34,423 nt of DNA from Bradyrhizobium elkanii WSM2783 (GCF_000472865.1 NZ_AXAP01000089.1:1-34423), one strand, 5' to 3'. Positions 16,237 through 24,981 are shown, numbered from the stretch's first letter. The notes: generated by a model not told the origin, from the sequence alone. Made by a program: numbers and translations.

Positions 16237-17016
16237 ATGGCGATCGCGGAAACCCAAGAGAGACGTGAAGGGATGGCGGGGCTCGCGAAAGGCCTCGCGA
16301 TCATCGAGGCATTCTCGGTTCACCCGGTGATGAGCGTCGCCGACGCCGCGCGCGCTTCAGGCGCCACACGCGCAGCCGCGCGCCGATGCCTCCTCACCCT
16401 GGTCGAGTTGAATTATCTCGAGCTGTCGGGACGAGACTTCCGTCCTCTTCCTCGTCTTCGCAGGCTCGGCGGCGTGATGTCCGAGCGCGATAAGCTCGTG
16501 CAGATCGCACAGCCGCTGCTGGAGCGCGCCCGCGATGAAGCCGCGGAATCGATTTCGCTGGCGGTGCTGGACGACAATCAATCGCTCTTCATTGCGCGCG
16601 CGCAAGCCGAGCACTACGTCCAGACCGGCGTTCGCGTCGGCGCCTATCTTCCGCTCTATTGCTCGGCGACAGGCCGCATCCTGCTCGGCGGCCATACTGA
16701 TGACGACATCACGCGACGACTGAGCCGGCAACCGATGAGCGCACGCTCGCCGCGGACGCTGACCACTATCCCGGACATTCTGTCTGCGATCCGGACCGCA
16801 GCGAAGAACGGCTATGCGATCAGCGACGAGGAGCTGGCGCCGAGCATCAGATCAATGGCCGTCCCGGTGCTTGCCGCGGACGGCGACATCGTCGCCGCCG
16901 TCAGTGTGAGTGCGGCCACGGCCCGCGTCAAAGTCAACGATCTGCGCAAACGTCTGCTACCTGTGCTACTCAACTGCGCCAACCAGATCGCCCGGCCGTT
17001 GAAGGAGCTGCGCTGA
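16237..17016 (+). CDS. tphR: IclR-family regulator of the tph operon (TphR/PcaR-like)
   Basis: A 259-residue IclR regulator of the PcaR/PobR/TphR branch. The N-terminal helix-turn-helix covers MAGLAKGLAIIEAFSVHPVM and ADAARASGATRAAARRCLLT. The family pattern MSERDKLVQIAQPLLERARD follows, then the effector domain with LPLYCSATGRILLGG and a C-terminal AVSVSAATARVKVNDLR segment. The frame is open from 16093, but AAGGTGAG precedes the ATG at 16237, where homology begins. It is divergent from tphA2, as tphR is from the tph genes in Comamonas, and shares the GTTCGA/TCGAAC operator. It is expected to activate the operon with terephthalate as effector; this is inference from context, and a beta-ketoadipate-type regulator is the alternative. 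Confidence 0.82.
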   Translation: MAIAETQERREGMAGLAKGLAIIEAFSVHPVMSVADAARASGATRAAARRCLLTLVELNYLELSGRDFRPLPRLRRLGGVMSERDKLVQIAQPLLERARDEAAESISLAVLDDNQSLFIARAQAEHYVQTGVRVGAYLPLYCSATGRILLGGHTDDDITRRLSRQPMSARSPRTLTTIPDILSAIRTAAKNGYAISDEELAPSIRSMAVPVLAADGDIVAAVSVSAATARVKVNDLRKRLLPVLLNCANQIARPLKELR

Positions 17017-17409
17017 AGGCTTCCCGCCATTAGAACACGGAGGCGGTCATGCGCCCATCTCAGTCCGCTCGGCGCACACGAGAAGTGTCGGCAGTTTGTC
17101 ACCAAGAAGATAGCTGATGCCGAGACCAACAGCCGAGTTTCGATGTGCGTACCCAGCCAACGGCCGCGCCGAGATTGGTCAATCTAAGTCAGCAGGGCCG
17201 AAAGCGCCGGCGACGCCAATGAAGCGGCCGCGATGCATAGAAGTGCAATAGCGACGACGCCATCATATTGGCGCTCGGAGCGCGTTCACCTTTGCTGCGA
17301 TTTCAGTTGCTTATCCCAACGTTGAAAATCCAAAGGTGAAGCACGCCCCCAAGGCGAGCGCCCAGGGCTTGCGCGGCCGATCAGCGTCCTCGCCGGGACG
17401 GCGAAACAA
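17017..17409. other. intergenic region with possible decayed membrane-protein C-terminus
   Basis: This 390-bp stretch separates convergent genes and holds no intact gene that I can support. On the minus strand, a frame ending at the TAG of 17184-17186 reads YDGVVAIALLCIAAASLASP followed by ALSALLT, which looks like a terminal membrane helix. Another frame near 17320-17390 reads KPWALALGACFTFGFSTLG before a stop. Both resemble pieces of an MFS-type protein, in different frames, so a decayed transporter gene is possible. The evidence is weak. Confidence 0.25.
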
Positions 17410-18783
17410 TCAGCGCCCGTCGGCGAGCTCCTCCAACCCCCGTTTTGCCGGCTCTATCCCCCAAGCCATCACCGCGACGATCTGAATCAGCAGAAGGCCG
17501 ATCATCAGGGATGTCACGCCACCTATGCCATAGGCCCTGAACAATCCGAGCACGATGAACGGAGACACGATAGTCGCACCGCGCCCGAGCATGTTGCAAA
17601 TGCCGTTGGCACGGAGCCGGACTTCGGTCGGGAACAATTCGGGGGTGTAGACGCCGTAGAGCAGCGCGACCAGGACATAGATTGACAGTAGCAGGCAGAA
17701 CCCGATGGCGACGAAGGCCACGGGATCGGAAAGCATGGGATAGATCAGGCCGAACGCGATCGTGGACACCGATCCGCCGACGATCGTTGGCCGTCGGCCG
17801 GCACGGTCCGCCAGGACACTCCCCAATGCGCAACCGATCGGCGCGGCCAACGACATGACAAGCGTATAAGCGAACGACTTCGTCAGCGTCATGCCCTGTT
17901 GAACGAAGAAGGTCGGCAGCCAAGTCACGAAGCCGAAGATCAGGGTATTAATCACGATCAGAACGATCGACCCGAGGATCAAGCGGGGCAGCAGGACCGG
18001 CCCGAACAATTCCGCCGCGCTGAAGCTCTTGACCGCGGCGGGGGGCGGCAATGGCGGCAAGGCGGACGCACCACACTCCTTCTCGATTTCGGCGACGATG
18101 GCTTCCGCTTCCTCGGTACGACCCTTGCTTTCGAGCCAGCGCGGCGATTCCGGCAAGGCCTTTCTGAGGTACCAGACAAACAGCGCGCCAGCGCCGGCGA
18201 TGAGGAACATCGCGCGCCAGCCGACCAGTGGAATCAGGGCCGAACCCAACAGGGTCGTGGCGGGCAGGCCGCTCACCACGATCATGGCCATCAGCGCCAG
18301 CCACTTGCCACGCGACGCGGGGGGCACGAATTCCGTGAGCGAAGAGTAGCCGACGACGATTTCGGCGCCGAGGCCGAGTCCCATCAGCAGTCGGGCTGCG
18401 ATCAGCCATTCCATGGACGGCGCGAACGCGGCCCCTAGAGAAGCGATCCCGAACAGGAGCAGATTGAACTGGTAGGTGAAGCGCCGTCCATAGGAGTCAC
18501 CGAGAAAACCCGCGGCAAGAGCGCCGATCGTCATGCCCATGAAGGTGACCGACACGAACTGCGCATTCTGCGCCAGGGTCGAAAACTTGCTCGCGAGTGT
18601 GGCGCCCAGCACGCTGGTGCCGACATACAGATCGTAGCCGTCGAAGAACATCCCGGCCCCGATCAGCCAGAATATTCGTGTGTGGAACGCTGAAATCGGC
18701 AATCGGTCGAGCCTGGCTCCCGACTGGACCGACCTCGTTGCTGAGGCGGCCGTCAAAGCCGTCGTCTCTGCCACTACACTCAT
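17410..18783 (-). CDS. MFS transporter (metabolite:H+ symporter, NiaP/PcaK-like)
   Basis: A 457-residue MFS protein with a 35-residue cytoplasmic N-terminus and 12 predicted helices. Helix 1 carries GAGMFFDGYDLYVGT, the loop 2-3 motif is GDSYGRRFTYQF, helix 4 reads ARLLMGLGLGAEIVVGYSSL, and helix 5-6 has the PESPRWLESKGR motif of the sugar-porter and metabolite:H+ symporter groups. Such proteins carry organic acids, including nicotinate and aromatic acids. It is a different subfamily from the two AAHS transporters in this window. AGGGGGAA precedes the ATG at 18783. It is 14 bp after the molybdenum subunit gene and last in the GntR-hydroxylase operon, so it probably imports the hydroxylase substrate. 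Confidence 0.85.
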   Translation of the reverse strand: MSVVAETTALTAASATRSVQSGARLDRLPISAFHTRIFWLIGAGMFFDGYDLYVGTSVLGATLASKFSTLAQNAQFVSVTFMGMTIGALAAGFLGDSYGRRFTYQFNLLLFGIASLGAAFAPSMEWLIAARLLMGLGLGAEIVVGYSSLTEFVPPASRGKWLALMAMIVVSGLPATTLLGSALIPLVGWRAMFLIAGAGALFVWYLRKALPESPRWLESKGRTEEAEAIVAEIEKECGASALPPLPPPAAVKSFSAAELFGPVLLPRLILGSIVLIVINTLIFGFVTWLPTFFVQQGMTLTKSFAYTLVMSLAAPIGCALGSVLADRAGRRPTIVGGSVSTIAFGLIYPMLSDPVAFVAIGFCLLLSIYVLVALLYGVYTPELFPTEVRLRANGICNMLGRGATIVSPFIVLGLFRAYGIGGVTSLMIGLLLIQIVAVMAWGIEPAKRGLEELADGR

Positions 18784-18797
18784 CGTTTCCCCCTGTT

Positions 18798-21125
18798 TTA
18801 TTTTCTAGTTTTGTCGATCCATTCCACAATCTGCTCCGGTGAGAGCGGATGCATCGTGACGAAGGGCGCTTCTGGTCCGAGCGCATCCTGGATGGCGGAG
18901 ATCACGCAGGCCGCCGCGGGTATCGTACCACCCTCGCCGGCGCCCTTGGCTCCGATCGGATTGCGTGGCGACGGCGTCTCGATGTGATGGATCTCGATAT
19001 CCGGCATCTCGGCAGCGCCTGGCAGCAGGTAATCCGCATAGGTCGCGGTCAACGGCTGCCCTGCCTCGTCGTGCCGCATATGCTCGAACAAGGCGTTGCC
19101 GATGCCATGCACGACCCCTCCCCTGATCTGACCATCGACGATCAGCGGATTGATCAATCTTCCGCAATCATGCGCGACCACGTAGCGGGTGATCCGGGTA
19201 TCACCGGTTTCAGGATCGATTTCGACTTCGCAGGCCTGAGACCCGTAGGCGAAGGCGAGCTGGTTCGCTTCGAAATAGCCGGTCGCCGCCAGGTCCGGCT
19301 CGACGCCGGCGGGGATCGGCACGCCGGCGGAGCCGGACAGAACCCGCGCGATGGTCGATAACGGCACGTTCATGTCGGGCACGCCCACCACGCGAACCTG
19401 CCCGTTTTCGATCTCCAGATCGTGCTCGCCCGCCTCCAGCATGTGAGCGGCAACCTTGATCGCCTTGTCGCGCACCTTGCGCGCAGCGATCTCGACCGAA
19501 GACCCCGCGGTGACGGCCACGCGACTCGCGATCGTGGAGATCCCAAGCGGAAAGATGCGGCTGTCGGCGGGCTTGATGGTCACCTGGGATAGATCGACCC
19601 CAAGCGCATCGGCGGCGATCTGGGCCAACGTCGTCGCATGCCCCTGGCCCTGGCTCGCAGCGCCCGTCGCGACCACAACCTTGCCGGCCGGCGTGACGCG
19701 GACCGAGGCGCCCTCGAACGGCCCAAGGCCGGTGTCCTCGACGCAGGACGCAAAGCCGAGTCCAAGCAGACGACCGCGAGCCGCTGCGTCGGCGCGGCGC
19801 CGCGCGAAGCCGGAGGCATCGATCTTGTCGAGCACCAGCGACAGCGCCTTCGCGTAATCCCCGCTGTCATATGCGACCGGTGAGCCGTCGCGCATTTTTC
19901 CGCCCGTCACATAGGGCATCTGCTCGGCGCGGACAAAACTGCGGCGGCGCACTTCCTCGCGCGGCAGATTCAAACGTCGGGCAACGGTATCGGCAAGGCG
20001 CTCCAGCACGAAGGCGGCGTTGGGTCTGCCCGCGCCCCGCACTGGCGACGTCGGCACCAGATTGGTCAGGACGACGTCGATCGACAGATCGAACGCGGCA
20101 AGGGCGTAAGGGCCCGGAAAGGACGCCAGGGCCGTGGCCGGCAGAATGAGCCCATAAGGCGCATAGGCGCCATTGTCATGAATGCAGTGGCCGCGTACGC
20201 CCAACATGCGGCCCGTCGCATCGCAGGCGACCTCCAGCGACCAGAACTGGTCGCGCTGCTGCGTGGTGGCAAGGAAGTGCTCTTGCCGGTCTTCGATCCA
20301 CTTGACCGGACGGCCGCAGGCGAGCGCGGCAAGCGCGACGGCGAATTCTTCCGGATAGACATTGGCCTTGGGGCCGAACCCGCCGCCGACGTCCGGCGCC
20401 GTGACGCGAATATCGACTTCATCGCGGCCGAGATATGTCGCCAGATGCCGCCGCACCATGTAGGGCGACTGCGACGAGGTCCAGAGCGACAATTCGCCTG
20501 ATCGGGGCTCCGGCGCCGCGACAACGCCGCGACATTCCATGGCATGGCAACCCCCGCGATGGATTTCGAACGTCTCGCTGAACCGATGCGCCGCTGCGGC
20601 GAAGACCGCGTCGACATTGCCGTGAGACCCGCGCAGCGTGGCGATCACGTTGCTCTCCCGGCCCGAATGGGCCCGCGGCGCGCCGTCCGCAACGCCTTGG
20701 CGTGCGTTTGCGACCACCGGGAGATGCTCGATGTCGAGTTCGATCGCGGCCAGGGCGTCCTCGGCCTCGGCGCGGCTGTCGGCGAGAACCATAGCGATCG
20801 CCTCACCGACATAGCGAACCTCGTCGACGGCAAGCGGGCTGCAGGTAACCGGGCTCTTCAGCAGGGGATGAGGCGCCATCGCCGGCATCGGCCCTGAACC
20901 GAAGCCGGCAAAATCCGCCATCGCATAGACCGCGCGCACGCCCGGCATCGACAACGCAGCCGACGGATCGAGGTTCCTGACCCGGCCGTGCGCGACCGAC
21001 GAACGGAGGAAGACGGCGTGCAGCATGCCGGGAAGGACGACGTCGTCGACATAGGTCCCCCTGCCCGTGAGAAGACGGGGATCTTCGAGGCGCGGAACGG
21101 CGGCGCCGAAATAGCGCGTGCTCAT
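18798..21125 (-). CDS. molybdopterin-binding subunit of a xanthine dehydrogenase-family hydroxylase
   Basis: A 775-residue large subunit of a molybdenum hydroxylase (XDH/CoxL/nicotinate-dehydrogenase superfamily). It begins with the family pattern RYFGAAVPRLEDPRLLTGRG. It contains a substrate-loop motif, SPVRGAGRPNAAFVLERL, of the non-CODH type (form I CODH has a CSFR-type loop). It ends with the conserved GAKGAGEGGT, whose Glu731 is the active-site base. The frame extends to 21302, but the ATG at 21125 is the family start and overlaps the stop of the iron-sulphur gene by 4 bp (ATGA). Such enzymes hydroxylate N-heterocycles, aldehydes or purines with water-derived oxygen. The substrate cannot be read here; an N-heteroaromatic acid is plausible. 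No XdhC-type maturation gene is adjacent. Confidence 0.87.
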   Translation of the reverse strand: MSTRYFGAAVPRLEDPRLLTGRGTYVDDVVLPGMLHAVFLRSSVAHGRVRNLDPSAALSMPGVRAVYAMADFAGFGSGPMPAMAPHPLLKSPVTCSPLAVDEVRYVGEAIAMVLADSRAEAEDALAAIELDIEHLPVVANARQGVADGAPRAHSGRESNVIATLRGSHGNVDAVFAAAAHRFSETFEIHRGGCHAMECRGVVAAPEPRSGELSLWTSSQSPYMVRRHLATYLGRDEVDIRVTAPDVGGGFGPKANVYPEEFAVALAALACGRPVKWIEDRQEHFLATTQQRDQFWSLEVACDATGRMLGVRGHCIHDNGAYAPYGLILPATALASFPGPYALAAFDLSIDVVLTNLVPTSPVRGAGRPNAAFVLERLADTVARRLNLPREEVRRRSFVRAEQMPYVTGGKMRDGSPVAYDSGDYAKALSLVLDKIDASGFARRRADAAARGRLLGLGFASCVEDTGLGPFEGASVRVTPAGKVVVATGAASQGQGHATTLAQIAADALGVDLSQVTIKPADSRIFPLGISTIASRVAVTAGSSVEIAARKVRDKAIKVAAHMLEAGEHDLEIENGQVRVVGVPDMNVPLSTIARVLSGSAGVPIPAGVEPDLAATGYFEANQLAFAYGSQACEVEIDPETGDTRITRYVVAHDCGRLINPLIVDGQIRGGVVHGIGNALFEHMRHDEAGQPLTATYADYLLPGAAEMPDIEIHHIETPSPRNPIGAKGAGEGGTIPAAACVISAIQDALGPEAPFVTMHPLSPEQIVEWIDKTRK

Positions 21126-21601
21126 CGCGTCCCCCTGCGCGCTTTGGCTGCATCCAGCGCCGCATCGACAATGGCCTGATAGCCGGTGCAGCGACAGAGA
21201 TTGCCCGACAGCACGTCCCTGATCTGCTCGCGCGTCGGCGAAGCTTCGACGCGCAGAAGAGCCTCGATCGTCATCAACATGCCCGGCGTGCAGAAGCCAC
21301 ATTGCAGCGCGTGACGATCACGGAAGGCCTGCTGGAGCTCCGAGAGCGACTCTGGCGTTCCCAAGCTCTCGACAGTCTCCACCTTCGCGCCATCGGCTTG
21401 AACGGCGAGCATCAGGCAGGCGCGCGCGGGCCGCCCATCCACGATGATCGTGCAAGCGCCGCACACCCCATGTTCGCAGCCGACATGCGTACCGGTCAGC
21501 CCGATGGCCTGACGCAGGAAATCGGCAAGGTTGACGCGGGCCTGGACCTCGGCTTCGACGGCTTCGCCGTTGACGGTCAGATGGATCTTCCGGGCGCTCA
21601 T
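21122..21601 (-). CDS. [2Fe-2S] subunit of the molybdenum hydroxylase
   Basis: A 159-residue small subunit with two iron-sulphur clusters. The N-terminal plant-type cluster has Cys42, Cys47, Cys50 and Cys62 (GCEHGVCGAC and ARACLML). The C-terminal helical cluster has Cys101, Cys104, Cys136 and Cys138 (QCGFCTPGML and NLCRCTGY). It passes electrons from the molybdenum centre to the FAD subunit. It overlaps both neighbours by 4 bp (21122-21125 and 21598-21601), so the three subunits are translationally coupled. All eight ligands are present and the length is normal. Confidence 0.93.
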   Translation of the reverse strand: MSARKIHLTVNGEAVEAEVQARVNLADFLRQAIGLTGTHVGCEHGVCGACTIIVDGRPARACLMLAVQADGAKVETVESLGTPESLSELQQAFRDRHALQCGFCTPGMLMTIEALLRVEASPTREQIRDVLSGNLCRCTGYQAIVDAALDAAKARRGTR

Positions 21602-22467
21602 ACCGCTTCCCTCGCGGGGCGGGCGGCCTCGGCGAGCGCGCGCCTGGTCACGACGCCGGCAAGGCGGCGCCGATAAGCGGCGGAGACATGCACATCCGCC
21701 ATCGCATCGAGCGCGCTCGCTTGGGCGGCCACCTCGGCCAGCAGCGCCTCGCTGAATGTCTGCCCCACCAGCATCCGCTCAGCTTCAACCAGCCTGATCG
21801 GCGCAGGCTCAACACCGAACACGACGATCGCAGCGCGCCCGATGCGAGCATCTTCCGCAAATTCGAGCAGCGCACCCGCGCCGGCGATGGCGAAATCGCC
21901 GCGCCTGCGCGCATATTCGCTGAAACCGTAGCCGTGCCCGGCCGGCCAGCGGCGCAACCTTATCGACTGCAGATATTCCCGTTCTTCGAGCGCAGATTCG
22001 AGATAGCCCTTGAACCAGTCGCCGCCCTTCACGATGCGCGCGCCGTTTGGACCCGCTACGTCGAACTCGGCGTCGAGCAGCGCGCACAGGGCCGGCAATT
22101 CCGCCGCTGGATCCAGATGGCAGCAGCTTCCTCCGATCGTGCCGCGTGAACGTGTCTGGAAGTGACCAACATGAGCCAGCGCCTGGCGAATGATCGGCGC
22201 CGTTGCGGCGAGGTCCGCGGATGCGTGCAGATCGCACTGCCGCGTCATGGCCCCAAGCACGACGTCGTCCGCGGAAAGGCGGATGCCGGCGAGATCCGGA
22301 ATACGGTTGATGTCGATCAGGTGGTCGGGCGCGACCACACGGAAATTCAGCATCGGCACCAGCGACTGGCCACCCGCCAAAAGCTTGGCGTTCTCAAGCT
22401 CTGCGAGCAATCCGATCAGATCATCGCGGCTGCGCGGATCGTGATAGGCGAACGGAGGCGCTTTCAT
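21598..22467 (-). CDS. FAD-binding subunit of the molybdenum hydroxylase
   Basis: A 289-residue medium subunit (CoxM-like) with the FAD-binding motifs AKLLAGGQSLVPMLNFR near residues 33-49 and the GTIGGSCCHLDPAAELPA segment (normally TIGG-x-HADP-type). The C-terminal CODH-flavoprotein domain follows, with the GDFAIAGAGA motif. The frame runs to 22572, but the ATG at 22467 starts at the family N-terminus (KAPPFAYHDP). It lies 10 bp after the GntR gene and overlaps the iron-sulphur gene by 4 bp. It accepts electrons from the small subunit and passes them to an acceptor such as NAD+ or a quinone. Confidence 0.9.
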   Translation of the reverse strand: MKAPPFAYHDPRSRDDLIGLLAELENAKLLAGGQSLVPMLNFRVVAPDHLIDINRIPDLAGIRLSADDVVLGAMTRQCDLHASADLAATAPIIRQALAHVGHFQTRSRGTIGGSCCHLDPAAELPALCALLDAEFDVAGPNGARIVKGGDWFKGYLESALEEREYLQSIRLRRWPAGHGYGFSEYARRRGDFAIAGAGALLEFAEDARIGRAAIVVFGVEPAPIRLVEAERMLVGQTFSEALLAEVAAQASALDAMADVHVSAAYRRRLAGVVTRRALAEAARPAREAV

Positions 22468-22477
22468 CGCCGGCTCC

Positions 22478-23155
22478 CTAGGGCACGATCGGCGAGCGCG
22501 AGAGCGCCGACAACACACGCTTGCGCGCGCGGCCGGCGTGGCGCGCCAGAATGCGCCCCGCCCGCTTGCCATCGCGCGCCTGCAGCGCCGTGATGATCTC
22601 GCAGTGCTCGGCGATCAGCGCCTCCTGCTGGCCGCCGGCCTCGCTGCTGCTGATGCTCACAATGACGAGACGATCGAACTGTTCGATCAGATCGATGGCC
22701 GCCTCGCGCATGCGCTGGTTCGTGCACAGACCCGCGATCGCCAGATGAAATTCGCGGTTGTATTGCACAAAGGTCGGCTCGGCCTCCGCTGCCCCAGCAG
22801 CGAAACCGTCGATGGAGCGGAAGCGATCGAGGCCACGCAGGGCCTCATCGGTCGCCTCGGATGCCACGCTCGCCGCGCAGGCAGGTTCGAGGATAGCGCG
22901 GAATTCGAACAGATCGCGCGCGTCCGCAATCGAGATCGGCGCGGCTCGATAGCCCTTGCGCGGGCTGATCACCACGAGCCCCTCAGCCTCCAGCCGCAGC
23001 AGCGCGTCGCGGACCGGCGAGCGGGACACCGCGAAACGCTCGGCGATCTCCGCGTCCCTGATCTCGGCGCCGGGGCGGATGGCGCAGCTCAACAGCTCCC
23101 GGCGGAGAACACCGTAGATATCAGAGCGCATCAGCTGATAGGGAATTTCGTTCAT
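22478..23155 (-). CDS. GntR-family regulator, FCD type
   Basis: A 225-residue regulator with an N-terminal GntR winged helix (LRRELLSCAIRPGAEIRDAE, then IAERFAVSRSPVRDALLRLEAEG) and a C-terminal all-helical FCD ligand-binding domain containing the metal-ligand pattern D..R...E (DLFEFRAILEP) and FH (REFHLAIAG). It is the first gene of the operon that includes the molybdenum hydroxylase and MFS genes, so it probably controls its own operon. An AT-rich imperfect palindrome (TCTGATATATTATAGA, 23155-23170) overlaps the start codon and could be its operator. It is divergent from the alpha/beta-hydrolase gene. Confidence 0.88.
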   Translation of the reverse strand: MNEIPYQLMRSDIYGVLRRELLSCAIRPGAEIRDAEIAERFAVSRSPVRDALLRLEAEGLVVISPRKGYRAAPISIADARDLFEFRAILEPACAASVASEATDEALRGLDRFRSIDGFAAGAAEAEPTFVQYNREFHLAIAGLCTNQRMREAAIDLIEQFDRLVIVSISSSEAGGQQEALIAEHCEIITALQARDGKRAGRILARHAGRARKRVLSALSRSPIVP

Positions 23156-23170
23156 CTGATATATTATAGA
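23155..23170. promoter_or_regulatory. possible GntR operator
   Basis: TCTGATATATTATAGA is an imperfect AT-rich palindrome (outer arms TCT/AGA, centre ATATAT) at the start of the gntR gene, in the region shared with the divergent hydrolase. FCD regulators often bind short AT-rich palindromes, but this one is imperfect and could be chance. Confidence 0.25.
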
Positions 23171-23287
23171 CTTCTTGCGGTGACTGACAAGCCACTGAAA
23201 ATACTTTCCGTCTGTGTTCGAATAAGCTAGATCGGGATAGGTATAGGCCTAGATTTTTTCTGGCCATAATATTCCAAGGAGTCACAC

Positions 23288-24070
23288 GTGGAGCTCAAAC
23301 CAGTCACCCTTGCCGCAGATCGCCTGACGGCGGTCCAGGCGGGTTCGGGCCCCGATCTTCTGGTCATTCATTCGCTTCTGGCGGACCGGACGGCCTTCAA
23401 TCCCGTCCTGCCCTGGCTCACGCAGCGTTTTCGCGTCACCCTCGTGAACCTGCCCGGCTTCCACGGCTCGGCCTGCATCCCGCCGGGCATCGAGGGCTAC
23501 GCAGATCATCTCGCCCAACTCTTCACGCCGCAGGGCCTGTCTGAACAGACCGTGGTGATCGGCAACGGGTTCGGCGGCACGGTTGCGGTCGCGATGGCGC
23601 TGCGGCACGGCGCGAAGTTCGGCAAGCTCGTCCTTTCCGACGTAGCTGCCGGTTTTCCGCCGGAAGGCCGCAAAGCCTTTGAACTGATGGCCGCCAAGGT
23701 CGCGAACGAAGGTATCGGTTCGGTCGCGACGATTTCGGCCAGCCGCGTCTTCCACGAGTCTTATCTCGCCGCGCATCCCGGTGCCGTCGACGAGCGGCGA
23801 CGCGTATTGCTCGGCATCGATCCCCAGGGCTTCATCGCGGCCTGTCGCAGCTTGATGACGGCGGACCTGACGCCGCAGCTCGGCGCGATCCGCAAACCCA
23901 CGCGCGTCGTGTGCGGTGAGCTCGATGCCGCCACCCCGCCTCCCCTCTGCCGGTTGCTGGCCGACAAGATCCCTGGCGCGTCCTATCGTGAACTGCCGGG
24001 ATGCGGGCACTGCCCGCCCCTCGAGCAGCCGGAGGCCTTCATTCGGTCGATCGAAGATTTCCTGTCATGA
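23288..24070 (+). CDS. alpha/beta-hydrolase-fold protein lacking the usual nucleophile
   Basis: A 260-residue alpha/beta hydrolase of the size of 3-oxoadipate enol-lactonase or N-formylmaleamate deformylase. The core strands are clear (DLLVIHSL near 23-30, RVTLVNLPGFHGS near 49-61, LVLSDVA near 114-120). The acid Asp213 (CGELDAATPP) and His241 (GCGHCPPLEQPEAF) are present. The nucleophile elbow, however, reads I-G-N-G-F-G-G at 91-97, with Gly94 where Ser, Cys or Asp should be. AAGGAG precedes the GTG start at 23288. It is divergent from the GntR-hydroxylase operon. It may be an altered-mechanism or non-catalytic member. The two Gly codons around the elbow look intact, so a simple sequencing slip is not evident. 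Confidence 0.85.
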   Translation: MELKPVTLAADRLTAVQAGSGPDLLVIHSLLADRTAFNPVLPWLTQRFRVTLVNLPGFHGSACIPPGIEGYADHLAQLFTPQGLSEQTVVIGNGFGGTVAVAMALRHGAKFGKLVLSDVAAGFPPEGRKAFELMAAKVANEGIGSVATISASRVFHESYLAAHPGAVDERRRVLLGIDPQGFIAACRSLMTADLTPQLGAIRKPTRVVCGELDAATPPPLCRLLADKIPGASYRELPGCGHCPPLEQPEAFIRSIEDFLS

Positions 24071-24090
24071 CAGGCCGCCCCAGCGCGGTC

Positions 24091-24981
24091 CTATCCCGGC
24101 ACCTGCGAGCGGTACCAATCGAGGATCTCGGCCCCGGTCCACATCACGACGCCGTCGTGGCCGAGAATGTAGTCGTAAAGCATCTCGAGATATTTGATCC
24201 GGTGCGGCACACCCGTCAGATAAGGGTGGATGGAAATGGCCATGACGCGCGGCGCCTTGGCGCCATCGAGATAGAGCCGGTCGAATTGATCACGGCCGCG
24301 GCGCAGGATTTCGTCTGAGGGCTGCTGCTGTACCGCGCTGATGACGACGTCATTGATTTCGACCGTGTAGGGAACGGAGATGATGTCGCCGTGGCGCGTC
24401 TTCAGGGGAATCGGCTGCTCGTCGAGCACCCAATCGGCGACATATTCGATGCCGGCTTCAGCGAGCAGGTCCAGCGTCTCGTCGGTCTCGGTGAGGCCCG
24501 GGCTTTCCCAGCCGCGGGGCGGCCTGCCGGTGAATTTCGTGATCGCAGCGATCGTGTCGGCGATCGCCGACTTCTGGTCCTCGACCTTGTGCATCGGCTT
24601 CTGCACGAAGCCGTGCCCCATGAAATCCCATCCCGCGTCCCGCGCCGCCTCGCATGCTTCGGGATAAAGCTCGCAGACGGAGCCGTTGAGCGCGAATGTC
24701 GCCTTCAGATTCCGGCTGCCCAGCGCTTCCAGGAATCGCCAGAAGCCGACGCGCATCCCATATTCGTGCCAAGCCCAGTTGGGAACGTCGGGCAGCAGCG
24801 GCTGTCCCATCGGCGGCGGCAGTACCGCGCGCGGCATCGCGCCGTTCGGACTCCAGTTTTCGACATTGACGATGGTCCACACCGCCACCCACGCATCGTT
24901 AGGGAGCTTGAGCGCCGGCCTGCGATGGATCGGGACATAGGGCAGCCGGTTGCGGAGACTGCTGCCGACGGGCTCGGACAT
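24091..24981 (-). CDS. polysaccharide deacetylase/PuuE-like hydrolase (copy 1)
   Basis: A 296-residue protein with a NodB-homology (polysaccharide deacetylase) barrel of the type found in the allantoinase PuuE and in cyclic-imide hydrolases rather than in cell-wall enzymes. Visible features are the VENWSPNGAMPRAV segment, PNWAWHEYGMRVGFWRFLEAL, the GWDFMGHGF His-containing strand, PRGWESPGLTETDETLDLL and MAISIHPYLTGVPHRIKYLE. The frame opens at 25044, but the ATG at 24981 with GAAAGAAGAG upstream is preferred. It has no signal peptide, so a cytoplasmic metabolic role is likely. It is the last gene of the ten-gene operon and similar throughout to the copy at 30635-31537. Amide or imide ring hydrolysis is inferred, not shown. 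Confidence 0.82.
   Translation of the reverse strand: MSEPVGSSLRNRLPYVPIHRRPALKLPNDAWVAVWTIVNVENWSPNGAMPRAVLPPPMGQPLLPDVPNWAWHEYGMRVGFWRFLEALGSRNLKATFALNGSVCELYPEACEAARDAGWDFMGHGFVQKPMHKVEDQKSAIADTIAAITKFTGRPPRGWESPGLTETDETLDLLAEAGIEYVADWVLDEQPIPLKTRHGDIISVPYTVEINDVVISAVQQQPSDEILRRGRDQFDRLYLDGAKAPRVMAISIHPYLTGVPHRIKYLEMLYDYILGHDGVVMWTGAEILDWYRSQVPG

Noticed and set aside
18798..22467. aerobic CO dehydrogenase (coxMSL)
   Set aside because: The active-site loop is GAGRPN-type, not the CSFR type of form I CODH, and no coxD, coxE or coxG maturation genes are present.
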